In this document: in pieces, positions 11,851 through 23,775 of the stretch | Layout: each line of letters begins with the position of its first letter | How positions within the stretch are numbered: position 1 is the first letter of the stretch | NCBI GenBank assembly: GCA_034509495.1 | Contig: CM067507.1 | Location: forward strand, 16,369,950 to 16,433,949 | Source: Acestrorhynchus altus | Lineage: Eukaryota; Chordata; Actinopteri; Characiformes; Acestrorhynchidae | Reading direction: 5' to 3' | Length of the DNA stretch: 64,000 bases | Position numbers and translations under genes: made by a program | The notes under the pieces: generated by a model | Told to the model about the DNA's origin: nothing | The model's database searches: none | The model's input: the letters and a program-made list of their open reading frames with translations, nothing else

Positions 11851-12115
11851 GTGGTCTTTGATGATCAAGATGGTTAAACATTCGTCATCCAGCATATGCA
11901 GGTAAATTAGCTGGTTAACCTACTCTTGACCAGAATAGTGTGTTGCATTTAGTTTATTCATGCTAGGTCATACTGGTTGTCTAGTTTATAGCTGCACAAT
12001 CAAACTCCAAAAAAAAAAAAAAACATACCCTGTGCTGGTCAAGAAATAAGTGGGTTAACCATCTTGACCAGTCTTATCTGGTCAGGCTTTTTGTTCAAAC
12101 AGCTGAACATTTTTG
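11851..12115. mobile_element. GACCAGC-type MITE, copy 1
   Basis: This block contains recurring 'gaccag', 'ctggtca' and 'aagatggttaa'/'gttaaccatcttgacc' motifs in both orientations around an A15 tract (12008-12023). It resembles a palindromic fish MITE in which 'gaccagc' and 'gctggtc' alternate. A second copy lies at 53625-53805. No coding sequence is present. Confidence 0.55.
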
Positions 12116-12542
12116 CCAGTGGGCTCCCCCTATAGTCAGAGAGTGGAATACTAGTCACAGAACTAGTAAACGAAATAAAACAAACAATATATGTTTAAAA
12201 ATATGTTTACCAACACATTTTTACATTCAGGTTTTATAGTGTTACACTGTTCCCTTGACTGTTTTCCTTCCCTCTTTGCCAAAGTTACATAGTGCATAAT
12301 GGTGCACTGAGCCTGGACCAGCAATAATAGTGATCCTACTCTCTGTGTTATTGGTTAGTCGAATGACAACATGATTTTGAAGCTGCTATTTTATGGTTAA
12401 AATGCAACATAATGTTGCATTAAGTCTATACAGTGACCAGTCTAAAGACTAAACTAACAAATACTAAGATACTGAGATTAAATAAAGAAAGAATAAATAT
12501 AATAAACAATAAATAAATAAAAATCTCAACATTCTCATTCTT

Positions 12543-12543
<1 letters not shown>

Positions 12544-12593
<50 letters not shown>
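12544..12593. repeat. (CT)n microsatellite
   Basis: A nearly pure CT run of about 50 bases with one TTT interruption near the start. Confidence 0.95.
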
Positions 12594-12594
<1 letters not shown>

Positions 12595-13500
12595 AGAAGC
12601 ATGGTTGTAGTTTCTCAGAAAATGACTATATTGTATACGGGGTCAAGGCAAAGGCTAGCAGTGAAAATGAACAGAGCTGAAGAATTGGAGCAGCAGACTG
12701 GGTACTGCTGACTGATGTTAATGGACTTCTCATTCCTTGCAGGCCTGATCCACCCAGTAAAGCATTATACCTGTGTAAGTGTGAGATCCCATCACTGTAT
12801 CCTTGTCTTGAAATATGATGACAAAATTGTCATCCTTTTTGAGAAAGAGTTGTTTCAAAGTCTCATTTTTAGTCTCTTGACAAGGACAAGGCAGACAATG
12901 TGTGGTGTGTGTGTGTGTTCAGGGTTAGGGCACCAAGAGGCCAGTTGCACCATCCACTACAGTGTAAATCCAGTACTCATGCACAGGACCTGATCCAAAC
13001 AAAGATATTAATTGAAGATACTGAGACAGTCTTAAAATAAAATGTGGTGAAATGTGTATGTAGTCACAGTAATCTAAAATGTATTGTTTTATTTGATTAT
13101 TTATCATTGTATGAACTAGATTGTCATGTGTCTATATTCAATATTTATTCCACAGTGATATAAAATCAAGTCTCCTTTCAGTTTAGGGTGTTCTCACGCC
13201 TACAGTTCATTTAGTCTGAATCAGTTAATGAGTTTGGAACATTTCCCCTTGGTATGTTTTGTTTTCACACAGTTTTGTTTTCAATCCACCAAAATGAATT
13301 CACTGGTCCTGAATTTACTGACCTGTCTCAGGCAGCAGCAAGGAAGCAAATGCAGAAAGGAGGTCTTGTGTTCTGGACAGGTGCATATTTCTGTGCAGTT
13401 TAAGACAATAGCAGTAGCAGATATGGTACCTGCTCATAGCTGTAGCAATTATCTTGGCAGTATACCAGCTTATATAATATAATTATATAACTTGAGGAGT
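12594..13500. other. Unannotated DNA
   Basis: I see no gene. The part 13185-13320 ('gtgttctcacgcc', 'gtctgaatcagttaatgag') resembles a hAT-type fish MITE I recall only loosely. Short open frames here (12715-12993 and 13228-13482) have no recognisable content. Confidence 0.3.
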
Positions 13501-13600
13501 CAGCTCGAGGTCAGATCGCATTCTCACCACAATTGCATTTTTATTTGTTGTCTGATGAGCAAGCCAAAGTCAACAGTGGCAATAACTCCTCCTCCTCCTC

Positions 13601-13661
<61 letters not shown>

Positions 13662-13700
13662 GCAGCAGTTAGTTAGGGTCCATGTCAATTTCTACATGAT
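13500..13700. mobile_element. L2-type repeat fragment with an expanded AAT tract
   Basis: The blocks 'caacagtggcaataactcct' and, beyond the AAT run, 'gggtccatgtcaatt' line up with 'gagtggcaaggaaaaactcc' and 'agagtccatgtaaatgtc' in the copy at 42335-42620. I therefore read this as a diverged member of the same family, in which a short TAATAG-like segment has grown into a microsatellite. Confidence 0.45.
13601..13661. repeat. (AAT)20 microsatellite
   Basis: A pure AAT trinucleotide run of about 60 bases, preceded by a short CTC run (13586-13600). Confidence 0.96.
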
Positions 13701-13963
13701 GGCAGGTAGGCAACTAACCCAAGGAATTATTATGTTGTAGGGAATTGTTGCTACCATTATGTAATGTTGAATAAATTTCAGAAAAGTTGCTATGAAAAAG
13801 CACATTTGTGGGCTTTTCCTCATTTCCTCATAAAAGGGACTAACCATCAAAAGTTAAGTCACAAGAATCAAACTCAAAGACTAAAACAAAGAAAGAAAAA
13901 TACCTCCTACTCTCAATATGTACATGGTCCAGGTTTCCAGAAGCATCTGAGCCTAGTGTGATG

Positions 13964-14525
13964 TTCAGGATCTAGTGTGATGTTCCTTCCAGCCCAGAGT
14001 AGATGCCTCCACTGTGAAATAATCAGTATATGTAAATGAATTATAAAGAACTGATTTTCAGCCTTATATATACTTCATTTGGAAACAAATGAGTTCAATG
14101 TATTTTTGAATTTAGTTGACCACAGCATAGTTAGCTAGCTTTTGAAGTAGGTGATATGGTGGACAAGCTGTGGTGTATTGCTTACAAAAGGTAACATTAA
14201 CACTCAACTAAATATCATGCTGCTCTTAGGTCAAAATAATTGAACCATCATTAGATTGATTCACTAAGTTTACTATCAGTGTTCTGTTTACTGGATAATG
14301 TGGCTTTTGGCACATGTGATTTTATGCATATTTATATAATGCTTCTATATAGTGAGAATGAATATCCTTTATTCAGAATAACATTGCTCCCGTCGCAGCA
14401 GAATTGAGCCAAAATGATCTTACCAGGTAGAGAGAGTGTTCAGTGTAATGCTCTTTTCAGCCTAGATCAGTTACATCAAATGTGAAACAATCAATACATG
14501 AACTGAAAAATAAAGAAAACACAGG
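13964..14525. repeat. Local pair of diverged 80-bp direct repeats
   Basis: Segments 13964-14052 and 14432-14522 share 'gtgtratg', 'ttccagccyaga', 'tgtgaaayaatca' and 'ataaagaa' in the same order and orientation, about 470 bases apart. They may be a local duplication or two fragments of an unrecognised repeat. The sequence between them is unique-looking AT-rich DNA. Confidence 0.4.
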
Positions 14526-15483
14526 TGTGGAATGCTGGCTGATGGTTAGAAGTGAATACTTATGGGTTTATGAATGTAAATTTTAAAGCAGTTTTTTTTT
14601 TTCTTCAATAACAGCTCTGCTGAAAACTGGAAAATAGCATGATTTACTGCATCACATAATTCCTTAATCGGATATGTAAATATAACATGATGCATGGGAA
14701 AGCACTGTGTACATATCCTGGCAGTGTTCCGATATTAAGACGTAAATAGTAGTGAATGAATATACAGTATGTTATATACAGAGCTTTCAAATGAATAATA
14801 TTTCACTTGCCTGGCTTACGAAATGCTCACTTAAATGTTTTTATAGATGAAATGTGTTGGCACTGAAAGATGTTTGTAGTTCTTCATTGTTGTATCATAT
14901 TGCTGTACCAGCATCACATTGGCACATTCATAGGTCAATGGAGCCCAATAAAAATCAGTACTGTTGATTGCAAACTGGCAAGCAGCACAATCCATCACCA
15001 TCATTCCCTTATCATTCAAGTGACTGCAAATCAATTGAGCCTTGTCAAGCCAGTCTACTGCAGCTGCATTTATGGAGAATCATAATGAGACGTTGTGTGT
15101 AGAGCGACCCTCAGCTTTGCTGTATTGAGTCGGCTGCCAACACTATGAGTAGGATGCACTTTGTTCTGTTAAAATATCATCAGCACACATTTTTGTATGT
15201 TTTCTTGCACATCAATGATGGCCTACTTTATTGGGCGTAAAATATTTCAGTTGAAAACAGCATTGTGGGCATTTTATTGAAGCACTTTCTCAACAAGGTC
15301 ACTCTGCCTGATACATTCATTCGAGCTCCACACACTCTTCAATGCCACTGTCACTGTGTTGAGAATCACATACCAGCCAAATAATACCTGATCAGGAGTG
15401 GCCCTGTGCTCAGAAACTAACCTATAATGAATGGGAGAGAAGGCAGCTGCTAAACTGTTCATGACAACAGATGGACTATAGCA
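14526..15483. other. Unannotated DNA
   Basis: I see no gene or recognisable repeat. Open frames of 67-92 codons (14831-15085, both strands; 15274-15552 minus) show no family features. Confidence 0.35.
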
Positions 15484-15640
15484 GAGGTGTGTAGAAATGC
15501 CTACATTGTACTCAAGTACAAGTATTGTTACTTTAATATAATAATTGCTCAAGTAGAAGTAAATGCAGTCATCTTAATAATTATCTGAACAAGAATGAGA
15601 ATATATCTACTGAAAAGACTTCTTAAACTACTCAAACAGA
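15484..15640. mobile_element. hAT-type MITE fragment
   Basis: The series 'gcagaggtgtgtagaaatgc', 'gtactcaagtacaagta', 'ttgttactttaatat' and 'ctcaagtagaagtaaa' has the structure of a widespread fish hAT-type MITE with 'actcaagtaaaagta' blocks. Only one arm is visible. Confidence 0.5.
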
Positions 15641-15849
15641 AGAGCTAATATTTTTCTGCCTAAGGTTGCACTCAGCAAAGACAATTCTGCTCAATTATTC
15701 TATTGTGCCCTACAACAAAATGTGAGACTTTACAGTAAGTGTCTGTAAATACAATGTTCAACATTTGATCCCCACCACCAACCACACCCACCACCTCCTG
15801 TTGAGAATAATACTCTGTGAGGCTTGAATGAAATCAAAATTCTATGATA

Positions 15850-16112
15850 AACATTCTAAGACCAACCTTTTAAGACCAGCCTTCTAAGACCAACATTATA
15901 AAAATCAGCCTTCTAAGAACAACACCATAAGACCAGCTTCCTAAGACTAATATTCTAAGACCAACATTTACTAAGACCAACATTCTAAACCAGTATTCAA
16001 AGATCAACAGTTTAAAACAAGCATTTTAACACCAACATTCTACTAAGACCAGCATTCTAAGTCCTTCATTTTTAGACCAGCATTCTAAGACCAGCATTTT
16101 AAGACCACACTG
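15850..16112. repeat. 14-bp degenerate minisatellite
   Basis: Roughly 18 consecutive units of the form 'cattctaagaccag' (or '...ccaa') make up this block. Variation is mostly at two or three positions per unit, with occasional inserted 'cta' or 'act'. The array ends where sequence leading to a Tc1 3' end begins. Confidence 0.85.
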
Positions 16113-16164
16113 TAGAAATATCTGAAGGCTGATCAGTGGAAAAAAGATGCACCCAAGTTCAGTT

Positions 16165-16365
16165 TTGAGTGTCATGGCAAAGGCTGTGAATACTTATTAC
16201 TTATGTACATAATGTTTTTGTGTTTTTATTTTTAATATTTTATTTTAAACATAAATATTTCAAACATTTCTCACTTTGTCATTCATTGGAATCCATCCAT
16301 TAGAATAACATAAAATGTGCAAAAAGTGAAGAGCAGTGAATTTTTTACAAATGCACTGTGGGATC
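16165..16365 (+). mobile_element. Tc1/mariner 3' end, copy B
   Basis: The blocks 'gcaaaggctgtgaatactta', 'tatgtacataatgtttttgt', 'ctcactttgtcattcattgg' and 'aaaatgtgcaaaaagtgaag' are the 3' untranslated part and terminal repeat of the Tc1 family also seen at 21101-22215. No transposase-coding sequence is attached. Confidence 0.8.
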
Positions 16366-17725
16366 AAGCCTGAGATATGGTAAGGACCTACACATTTCAG
16401 TTACTGTTACCTCCAGCTCTATTTGTTGACCAAAAATCAGGGTTAAAATCATGTTAATTGAACATGGTATGATTACCATCTTGGCAGCATGTGTAGATGA
16501 ACCTGTCTCTGATAATCAAGGCAAAGTTGTTTGTCAACTTAGTAAATGTCTTGGTTTTTTAATCAGTCCCATATACTAGTTTAGATGATGAACACTACAG
16601 GGAACAAATAGAGGGCTTGAAGCACTTTGCTCTGTCTGGCCACATGGTTCTCAGCTGAATTTTTTTAAACTGACTCATCGAGCAAGGTCAATGTGGCTTT
16701 GACATACTGATTAATGCTTCTTTCTGTGTGTCCTGAATCCTTCATAAGGTCAGCCTTGACATGGACTCCCTTACAAGTGAGCTCCATAAAGTCCTCCAAA
16801 TGACTGCAGAATGACATCCATGACGATATTATACTGAAAAGACGTCATCTTGATGACAAACTCAAAACTAATTGGAATGGCAATGAGCCAAGGAAAAGTA
16901 TAAAAGAGCTTGATATTTGTGCACTATTTCACATCTAACTATTCTACATGTGAAACCTTACAGCCTGGTGCAAAGCACTCTGTCAGAAATTAACTAATTC
17001 AAGACCATGTTAGCTGATACAACCTAGTAAATAAATACAGAAGCAAGTTAACATTCAGTAACTGCAGAACCTTTCGAAAGTATTCAGCCTTATGTCATCT
17101 GATTTATCTGGAATACAAGTATTATTTTATGTAAATAAATATTCTATGATAATACTAACTGTAAAGTACTGTTTGTACAGGTATTCCTCCCTGTTCCTGT
17201 GGAAACAATAAAGCCCATCTCCCAATCATATCCCATTGTGGAAACTCCCTGGAAAGTAGAATACATAGGGTATTAAGTTATTTTAAGGAGCTTCCACACT
17301 ATAGGGAGTGATTATTTTATGTTGGTCAGGGGCATCACACTTTAGCACTACATGTTGCTACATGTTTAATAGCATAAATTACAGTAAAAGCATTAAAATA
17401 CAGTGTTACTCAAGTTCCTCTTAGACACTCTTGAGGAATCAAATTGCATTGATATCCATTTTTTTACTTCTTATGACAGTAACCTATAAGAATCTTATTG
17501 GACATCCAGTACGAACTGTACTAAACACCCAGAAGACCTAAATAAACATCAGATTCTACTGAGCATTGGGTTGGAACTCTCTCCCTGATGTGTTTTGGAA
17601 ATTACTTTACCAAATTACTTTACTAGTCTAATACATGATCTTTACTATAAATTCCAACATTAAGTATAGAGAATGTGCTTGCCAAGTTAGTTCACTGTCC
17701 AGAGCAGCATTTGGATATATATACA
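16366..17725. other. Unannotated DNA
   Basis: No gene is seen. 'cctttcgaaagtattcagcc' at about 17072 resembles a Tc1 terminus but stands alone. 17180-17330 holds two related blocks ('aaactccctgg', 'gagcttccacac') of unknown nature. Confidence 0.3.
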
Positions 17726-17727
17726 GT

Positions 17728-17770
<43 letters not shown>

Positions 17771-17771
17771 T
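17726..17771. repeat. (TTTA)11 microsatellite
   Basis: A pure TTTA tetranucleotide run of about 46 bases. Confidence 0.96.
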
Positions 17772-17839
17772 GTGATAGACCCAAACAAAGCAGCAAGTAT
17801 TTGTGAAGTGAAATGAATTTTTATTTGTATTCAAACCCC

Positions 17840-18020
17840 CTCAATCAATCAATTAATCAAAGTTTATTTATATAGCATACAGCTTCACAGAAATCTGGGT
17901 CCAAGGCTCATTTGAGCAAGTCAGCAGGTGACAGTGGCAAGGAAAAACTCCCTTAGGCTAGGAGGAAGAAACCTTAAGAGGTATTCTGACATCCCTAAGT
18001 AAAATCCAATGTGACCAATT
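17840..18020 (-). mobile_element. L2/CR1-type LINE or SINE tail with (TTGA)n end
   Basis: The tandem 'tcaatcaatcaattaatcaa', then 'agtttatttatatagc', then 'cagtggcaaggaaaaactcc' and 'aggaggaagaaacctt' is the recurrent arrangement of a very common fish repeat. Its 3' tail is a short tandem, read on the minus strand. Related pieces lie at 42335 and 13500. I cannot assign the exact clade. Confidence 0.65.
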
Positions 18021-18039
18021 CCCTTCAAAAGTCCCCTAA

Positions 18040-18470
18040 TAAGTAAATAGATTTAACCTCTTTATACTCTGTGTAATTAATTTTCATAAAACTACAGCTG
18101 TTCTGTAAAGGCATCAGAGATTCTTTAGAGAAAATTAGTGATCAAACAACATCATGAAAACCAAAGAACACACCAGACAAGTCAGGGCTAAAGTTGTAGA
18201 GAAGTGCAAAGCAGGGTTAAGTGATTAAAAAAAAAGCTATGAACATCTCATGAAGCCCTGTTTAATTCATCACCTGAAAATGGAAGGAGTATGGCACAGC
18301 TGCAAATCTACCAAGACTTGACCACTAACCTAAACTGACAGCCGAGGGATGGAGACCACTGATTAGAGAAGCAGCAAATAGACCCATGGTCATTCTGTAG
18401 GAGCTAGAGAGATCCACAGTTTAGGTGGGGGAATATGTCCACAGGATAACTACAAATCTGGCAACATATT
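18040..18470 (+). mobile_element. Tc1/mariner element, copy C (5' third)
   Basis: This is a different Tc1 family from copies A and B. It has a leader, then 'accaaagaacacaccagaca' and the helix-turn-helix-coding stretch to 'agatccacagtttaggtggg' and 'tatgtccacaggataactac'. Translation shows 'KWKEYGTAANLP' and 'REAAN', the DNA-binding half of a Tc1 transposase, but stop codons and frameshifts occur throughout. The catalytic half is absent. Confidence 0.8.
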
Positions 18471-21032
18471 GGTTATTGATATTATTTATTTATTATAATA
18501 TATATTTATTATTTTGGCTTCCTCTTCAATACAATCAGTTCAGGCATGGTGCACAAAAAACTTCATCAGAACAGTCAAGTGCAAACTTAACGTAAGTATC
18601 CAGGGAATGACTCACTGGCATGTCTACAACACTTCAGCTCATTTGTGTAATACAATCAATCAATGTAAACAGTGTAACAACTCCACCTGTAGTCTTGGGT
18701 GCTGTGGAATAAATGTTGCAATGAAGCCATGGGAAATGAGTAAGGAACAGTAGTAAATGCTTACCGAAAGAGCAGTAATACAGATACGCATCTTATACAA
18801 GAAAACTACTGTGTCACACACAGAGAACCGAACTGGATGGGACCAAATTAAAACAGAACAAACCTCAACTCCAACATGGTGTGAATTGCGGGGTGCACCT
18901 GTTTGAAACCCAATGCAGCACAATCAAGCCTCTCCTGTAAAGAGTTGGCAAAAGAGTAGGACTGGTTTTGGCAAAACGTCCCAAACATAAGCACACCTTT
19001 AACAGTGGAGTTCAGTCTTTTATAAAACTAAATTAGAAGTACACTGAAGCATTGCATTGACCAACACATTTTAGAACATGTAATGTGCACACGTAGAGAA
19101 TGTGCAGGTAAAATACTCAGAAAACCACAGTACATGGTCAGTGGTCTTTAAAAAATATTATTTAAAAATATTTAAAACAAAAGGACAATCTCATAACTGT
19201 ACAGGAATCTGGTGCAGGATTGTGTACCGGTGTTACAGTATTTTATTTTGTAATAATATGGTAATAAGAGTCCGCTGTGGGTGACTTGCTATTAAACATA
19301 GGACATTTGTTAATCTACTGTATCACACTATCACACCTGCTAGCTCTGCATTAAGAACAGTTGGCACAGGCAACAGAAAGCATTATGGGAAATGTAGTAT
19401 CTCTGGCAGGACTAGACTGTTAACTTAATTCAGCCCTGGATTATAATACACTCTTATTTGATTGATTTTGTTTTGTCGTCTGACACCTTTTCAGCAGTCC
19501 ACACAGTCGTAATGAATGTATTGTGGTGATACATCCAGTTATTAAGATTAAAGCAGGATTACTGGTTTGTAAGCAGTGCATCATGATTGTAAACTGGGCT
19601 TTTTTGCCATCTTGGGCAAGGCATGTTCTTAGGATACTGTGGCAGCAAACAATGCCAGTTATGCATCCCTTTTGATGACAAAGCTATAATGTTGAAATCT
19701 GATGCACAGGCAGGTCAGGTCACACTGCTCTTCATGACTATAAAAATATGATTACAGTCCCATCCATTCCATATAAATGTAGCCAAAATTGTCCACCTTG
19801 TAAATTTCGCAACCAGAGCCTGCACAGTAGAGACCAGAGGCAGAGCCAGACATCAATTGGTAGACCCAGCCCAATCATCTCATCATCAGTAAAGCTTAAA
19901 GTACCAGAAGCAAAGTGGATTTTCCATTGTGTACCAATTTTGTCCAGTAAGTGATAATAAAAGTGCAGTTATTATTTTATTAATTCCCTTTTCCCTTTTA
20001 TTTTATTAATTTTCAACCTTTCCATTATACATCAAACACAACCTGCATTGTATTTGACAACATATTGTGAACTTCTGATCGGAACAATCCTCTTGACCGT
20101 GAATAGCTTAGGAGAAATAAGCTATTAAGAAGAAGTGACAAACAAATATAGATGTATTTACCATTGACCTCTGACAGGAAAAAACATCTGGCATCTTGCC
20201 AACAAAGGGACGGATGGTGTGGAAGCATATCTTGTTACTGTGTCTTCATCGTGAAGTGACACTGTTGACAGCTCTCATCCTTTATGTCAGCTGACCTCTG
20301 TTTTGCTGAAGCATAAACATGACCCTGTCATCACAGGCCACAGACCATTTGTTTACACAGGAAGAAGCCCTGCAACCTGCAATGGAGATAAATTGCATTC
20401 TAGCTCAGTTCACCCATATAGATGTTTGTTTCATTTCATAATTCTGACTAAACAGATATTTCCCAAGGCTAGGGCTATGTGCTTTATACTTGTCCCTGTA
20501 ACAGAATGAACTACAGCTCCTAATATGTAGTTAAGCCCAACTGGCCCATAATGGAAATGAAGGGTCAACATTAAATATGCAAATTGATATGAACTGTAAA
20601 CCTTGGGGTTATTTAGTTTATGCTTCCCTAATTCAATTATCTCTCAATGCATCAGTCTCCAATTAGTTGTTGGATAACCACAGACATCAAGGCTCTCCAG
20701 GTGTACCTATCAAAGACAGAGTTGCTCTAAGTGTCATGGTCATTAAAACTGAATCTTTACAGACTCAGGATTACCTGTGATGGCTGAGTAATTTTCATTA
20801 AATTAAATAGTACACGGCTTAATCAGGGAAGTTCTGGCTGAGGTGAAAATCAACAGTAACACATCAGAATTCTTTGAACATGCTTTATATATCACTACTA
20901 TTAAGCAAAAGCCTTATATCTCCATTTTTGCTGTTGTGCTTTTTGACACAATGTGAACCTGGTTGTTGTTCTTTTCAACATCAGAACCAATAGAAATGTT
21001 CCAAAATGGCTTCTTACACTGGCTTTCTTCTG
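18471..21032. other. Unannotated, mostly unique-looking DNA
   Basis: I see no gene. The short frames here show no family features. The block 20560-20840 combines homeodomain-like ATTA sites and intact-looking high-complexity sequence, so it might be conserved non-coding DNA. That is a guess from appearance only. Confidence 0.3.
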
Positions 21033-21100
21033 TTAACCTTTAAAAACCAAGGTCATATTTGTGAGATGTTCTCATAGTTTGATGTACTTTTATTTTCGAA
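21033..21100 (+). mobile_element. TTAA-family repeat, copy 3 (5' stub)
   Basis: It begins at TTAA (21033-21036) followed by 'cctttaaaaaccaaggtcat' and 'tagtttgatgtacttttatt'. The copy is cut off near 21100, where the Tc1 element starts. Confidence 0.7.
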
Positions 21101-22215
21101 ACCAAACAGAAAATAATAATTATTGTGCTAAGGTGCACATTGTGTCCACTGATCATCCTTCAGATGTTTCTATATCTTGATTGGTATACACCTGCATACA
21201 CCTGTTTATATAAGGTCCCATAGTAGACAGTGCATGTCAGAGCACAAACCAAGCAATGAAGTCTAAGCAATTGTCTGTAGACCTCTGAGACAGGACTCTT
21301 CTTAGAGCTGACTGCCCAGCCAAACTGAGTGATCATGATAGGAGGCCCTTATTCAGGAAGGTGACCAAGAACCCAATGGCTCACTCTGACAGAGTGCCAA
21401 TGTTGCTCTGTGGAAAGAGGAGAACCTTCCCCAAGGACAACCATTTCTGACGCACTCAGCACCAATCAGGCCTGTATGGTAGCCAGTCCTCAGTAAAAGG
21501 CACATGACAGCTTATCTGGAGTTTGCCAAAAGGTACCTAAAGGACTCTCAGGCCATGGAAAACAAAAAGATTGAACTTGGACTGAATGCCAACCATCATG
21601 TCTGGAGAAAACCAGGCACTGTTCATCACCTAGCCAATATCATTCCTACAGTGAAGCTGTAGGGGATGTTTATTTTTTGCAGCAGGAACTGGAAGACTAG
21701 TCAGGGTCAAGGGAAAGTTGACTGCAGTCATGTACAGAAACATCCTTGATGATAACCTGCTCTACAGCACTCTGGATCTTCCAACAGGACAACAACCCAA
21801 AGCACACAGCCAAGATAACAAAGGAATGGCTTTGGGACAACTCTGTGAATGTGCTTGACTAGCCCAGCCAGAGCCCAGACTTGAAACCAATTGAACAACT
21901 TCAGTGAAATCATGGCTGTACACCAATGCTCCACATCCAATTGATGGAGCTTGAGAGGTTCTGCCAAGCTCAAAAAGACATGAGGCTGTAATTTCTGTCA
22001 CAGGGAGGTCAATAAAATATTGAGCAAAGGCTGTGAATACTTATGTACATGTTATGTTTTTGTGTTTTATTTTTTAATAATTTGGCAAACATTTTAAATA
22101 AACTTTTCCCACTTTGTCACCATGGGTAGATTTTTGAGGGGGGGAAATAAATGTAATCCATTTTGGTATAAAGCTGTAACATAATAAAATGTGGAAAAGC
22201 AGTGGACATTCAAAA
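21101..22215 (+). mobile_element. Tc1/mariner element, copy D, near full length but deleted
   Basis: This is the most complete Tc1 in the window. The 5' leader ('tataaggtcccatagtagac', 'gtgcatgtcagagcacaaac') is followed by the transposase start (atgaagtct at 21257). The helix-turn-helix region is shortened by a deletion near 21295. A second lesion near 21570 removes the first catalytic-Asp region. The VKH...WG block near 21652 is damaged. Further on come the 'cagccagagcccagacttga' stretch (SQSPDL region) and the 3' terminal region ('gcaaaggctgtgaatactta'). Many stops are present, so no functional transposase remains. Confidence 0.87.
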
Positions 22216-22870
22216 ATTTCAACCTAAAATCTTTTTCAATCTAAAAAAAAAAAACACACAATGTGATTCCACTTAGTGAGCAAGCACATAGTTTCTGAAT
22301 TGTATAGCACAGGAGATTCAGTCAGAAATTCAGTTTGTGAGCTGTTTTGGCAATATGTTATGGCAATGGTTATTCTGTTTTGTGCTGTATTGTATTGATG
22401 TGTTGTGTGACCCCACATTTGCCCTTGCTGCAAAGACCATATGTAGAAAACATCATGAAAAGAAGCATATCAGGGAATTTCCCTCCCCAGACTTGCCAGT
22501 GTATTAGATCACAGTAGACTCTGTAATATTACTGTGACTTTTTTAAAGTGTAAAACTGGATCTGAAAAGTGATTTCCCAGATGTCACACACCAACAGCTC
22601 ATAATAAACCCCACTCATACAATCATGTTGACTTGTCTGTTGCACTGACCAAAGAAACATCCTGAGGTTCCTTACTGAAGTAAGATTTCTTCTTTTCAGT
22701 ATCTTCAGTAGGCAAAAGGGTTGTTCTGCTCTTGAAATACAGCTAATTGTCCTTGTAAACTGAAAAAAATCCCAAATTAGAAAACGTTTGTTATAAATGT
22801 GTACAAAAATCAGCTGGGGAATGTGGCCCCATATTTGTTGTGGAGATGTGGAGATGAATGGGAACAACCT
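22216..22870. other. Unannotated AT-rich DNA
   Basis: I see no gene. The frames at 22236-22433 and 22529-22867 (minus) have no recognisable features. Confidence 0.35.
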
Positions 22871-22879
22871 TGTAATTGT

Positions 22880-23060
22880 CTAAAGCAGGGGTTATTGCGC
22901 CTGGAGGGCTACGTTCCTGCAGGCTTGAGCTCCAACCAAAATCTAACACTCCCACTGAGCCAACCAAGAACTTCTGAAGGCACTAATTAATTGGATAAAG
23001 TGGGGTGTATTCAGTTGAATCTAAAGTCTGCAGAATTTTCCAGGAGCAGAGTTGGTCAGC
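22880..23060. mobile_element. Possible SINE/MITE fragment
   Basis: 'aaagcaggggttattgcgcc', 'tggagggctacgttcctgca' and 'gagctccaacc' resemble a widely dispersed fish repeat that starts with a 'caggggttccc...ctggagggcc' block. The match is from memory and only one end is convincing. Confidence 0.4.
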
Positions 23061-23439
23061 AAATTTGTGGCACATCTTGTTGTCGGAATCCAGCAAATAG
23101 GTTCAGTGTGCCCCCACTCTCATTTCTGCACCTTTTTTCAACTTTTTTTTCTTTTTTCCCTTCATTTATCATGTAGCAGCTTGCTTTGGATTTGATGTTG
23201 CATTTTGTTGTTACTATATTTATGGTGTTTTTATGACTATACCACTAAATGAGAGAATTATACAGAGCTCCCGATTGTTTGGCCTCAGCATCTTTTTCTC
23301 CAAATGAACCTGTCTCCTTATTCACAGCTACTGTAGCTTCCGCTGCTACAGCTGAGGGTGTCTATTGTTTACTTTGATGACCTTTTATGACCAGATTTAA
23401 CTGTTATGTTGGTGGGTTGCCGTGAATTGCTTGCTTCGG

Positions 23440-23775
23440 GTGCAACCACATTTCTATTGGATTAAAATCAGGACTTTGATTTGGCCATTTTTCAAATATT
23501 CTTCTTTAACCATTCTTACGTAGAACAACTTTGTGCTTTGAGTCATTGCCTTACGGAGTAACCCACATTCTCTTTAGATTCAGCTCACAAACAAATGTCC
23601 CAATTTTCCTTTAGAATTCAATCAATGATGGCAAGCCATCCTGGCCCAGATGCAGCAAAATAGGTCCAAGCCACTACTACCATAGTGTTTCACAGATGGA
23701 ATAAGCTTTTATGCTGGAGTCCAGTGTTATTCTTTCTCCAAACAAATTCAGTCCTGATTTATTGATGTGTATTAC
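23440..23775 (-). mobile_element. Tc1/mariner fragment, copy E (antisense)
   Basis: Read on the minus strand, the sequence carries the Tc1 catalytic-domain order: first the block that normally reads KxxVWRKxNTAF, then the conserved 'ggcccagatgcagcaaaata' region (an ASGPG segment on the minus strand). Next come 'atgggtt'-type MWV coding sequence and the region preceding DLNPI ('ggattaaaatcaggactttg' on the plus strand). Stops and small deletions are frequent, including one in the first part around 23690. Neither terminal repeat is visible. Confidence 0.78.

Noticed and set aside
17072..17091. Possible isolated Tc1 terminus
   Set aside because: Only about 20 bases match, and no other Tc1 sequence adjoins.
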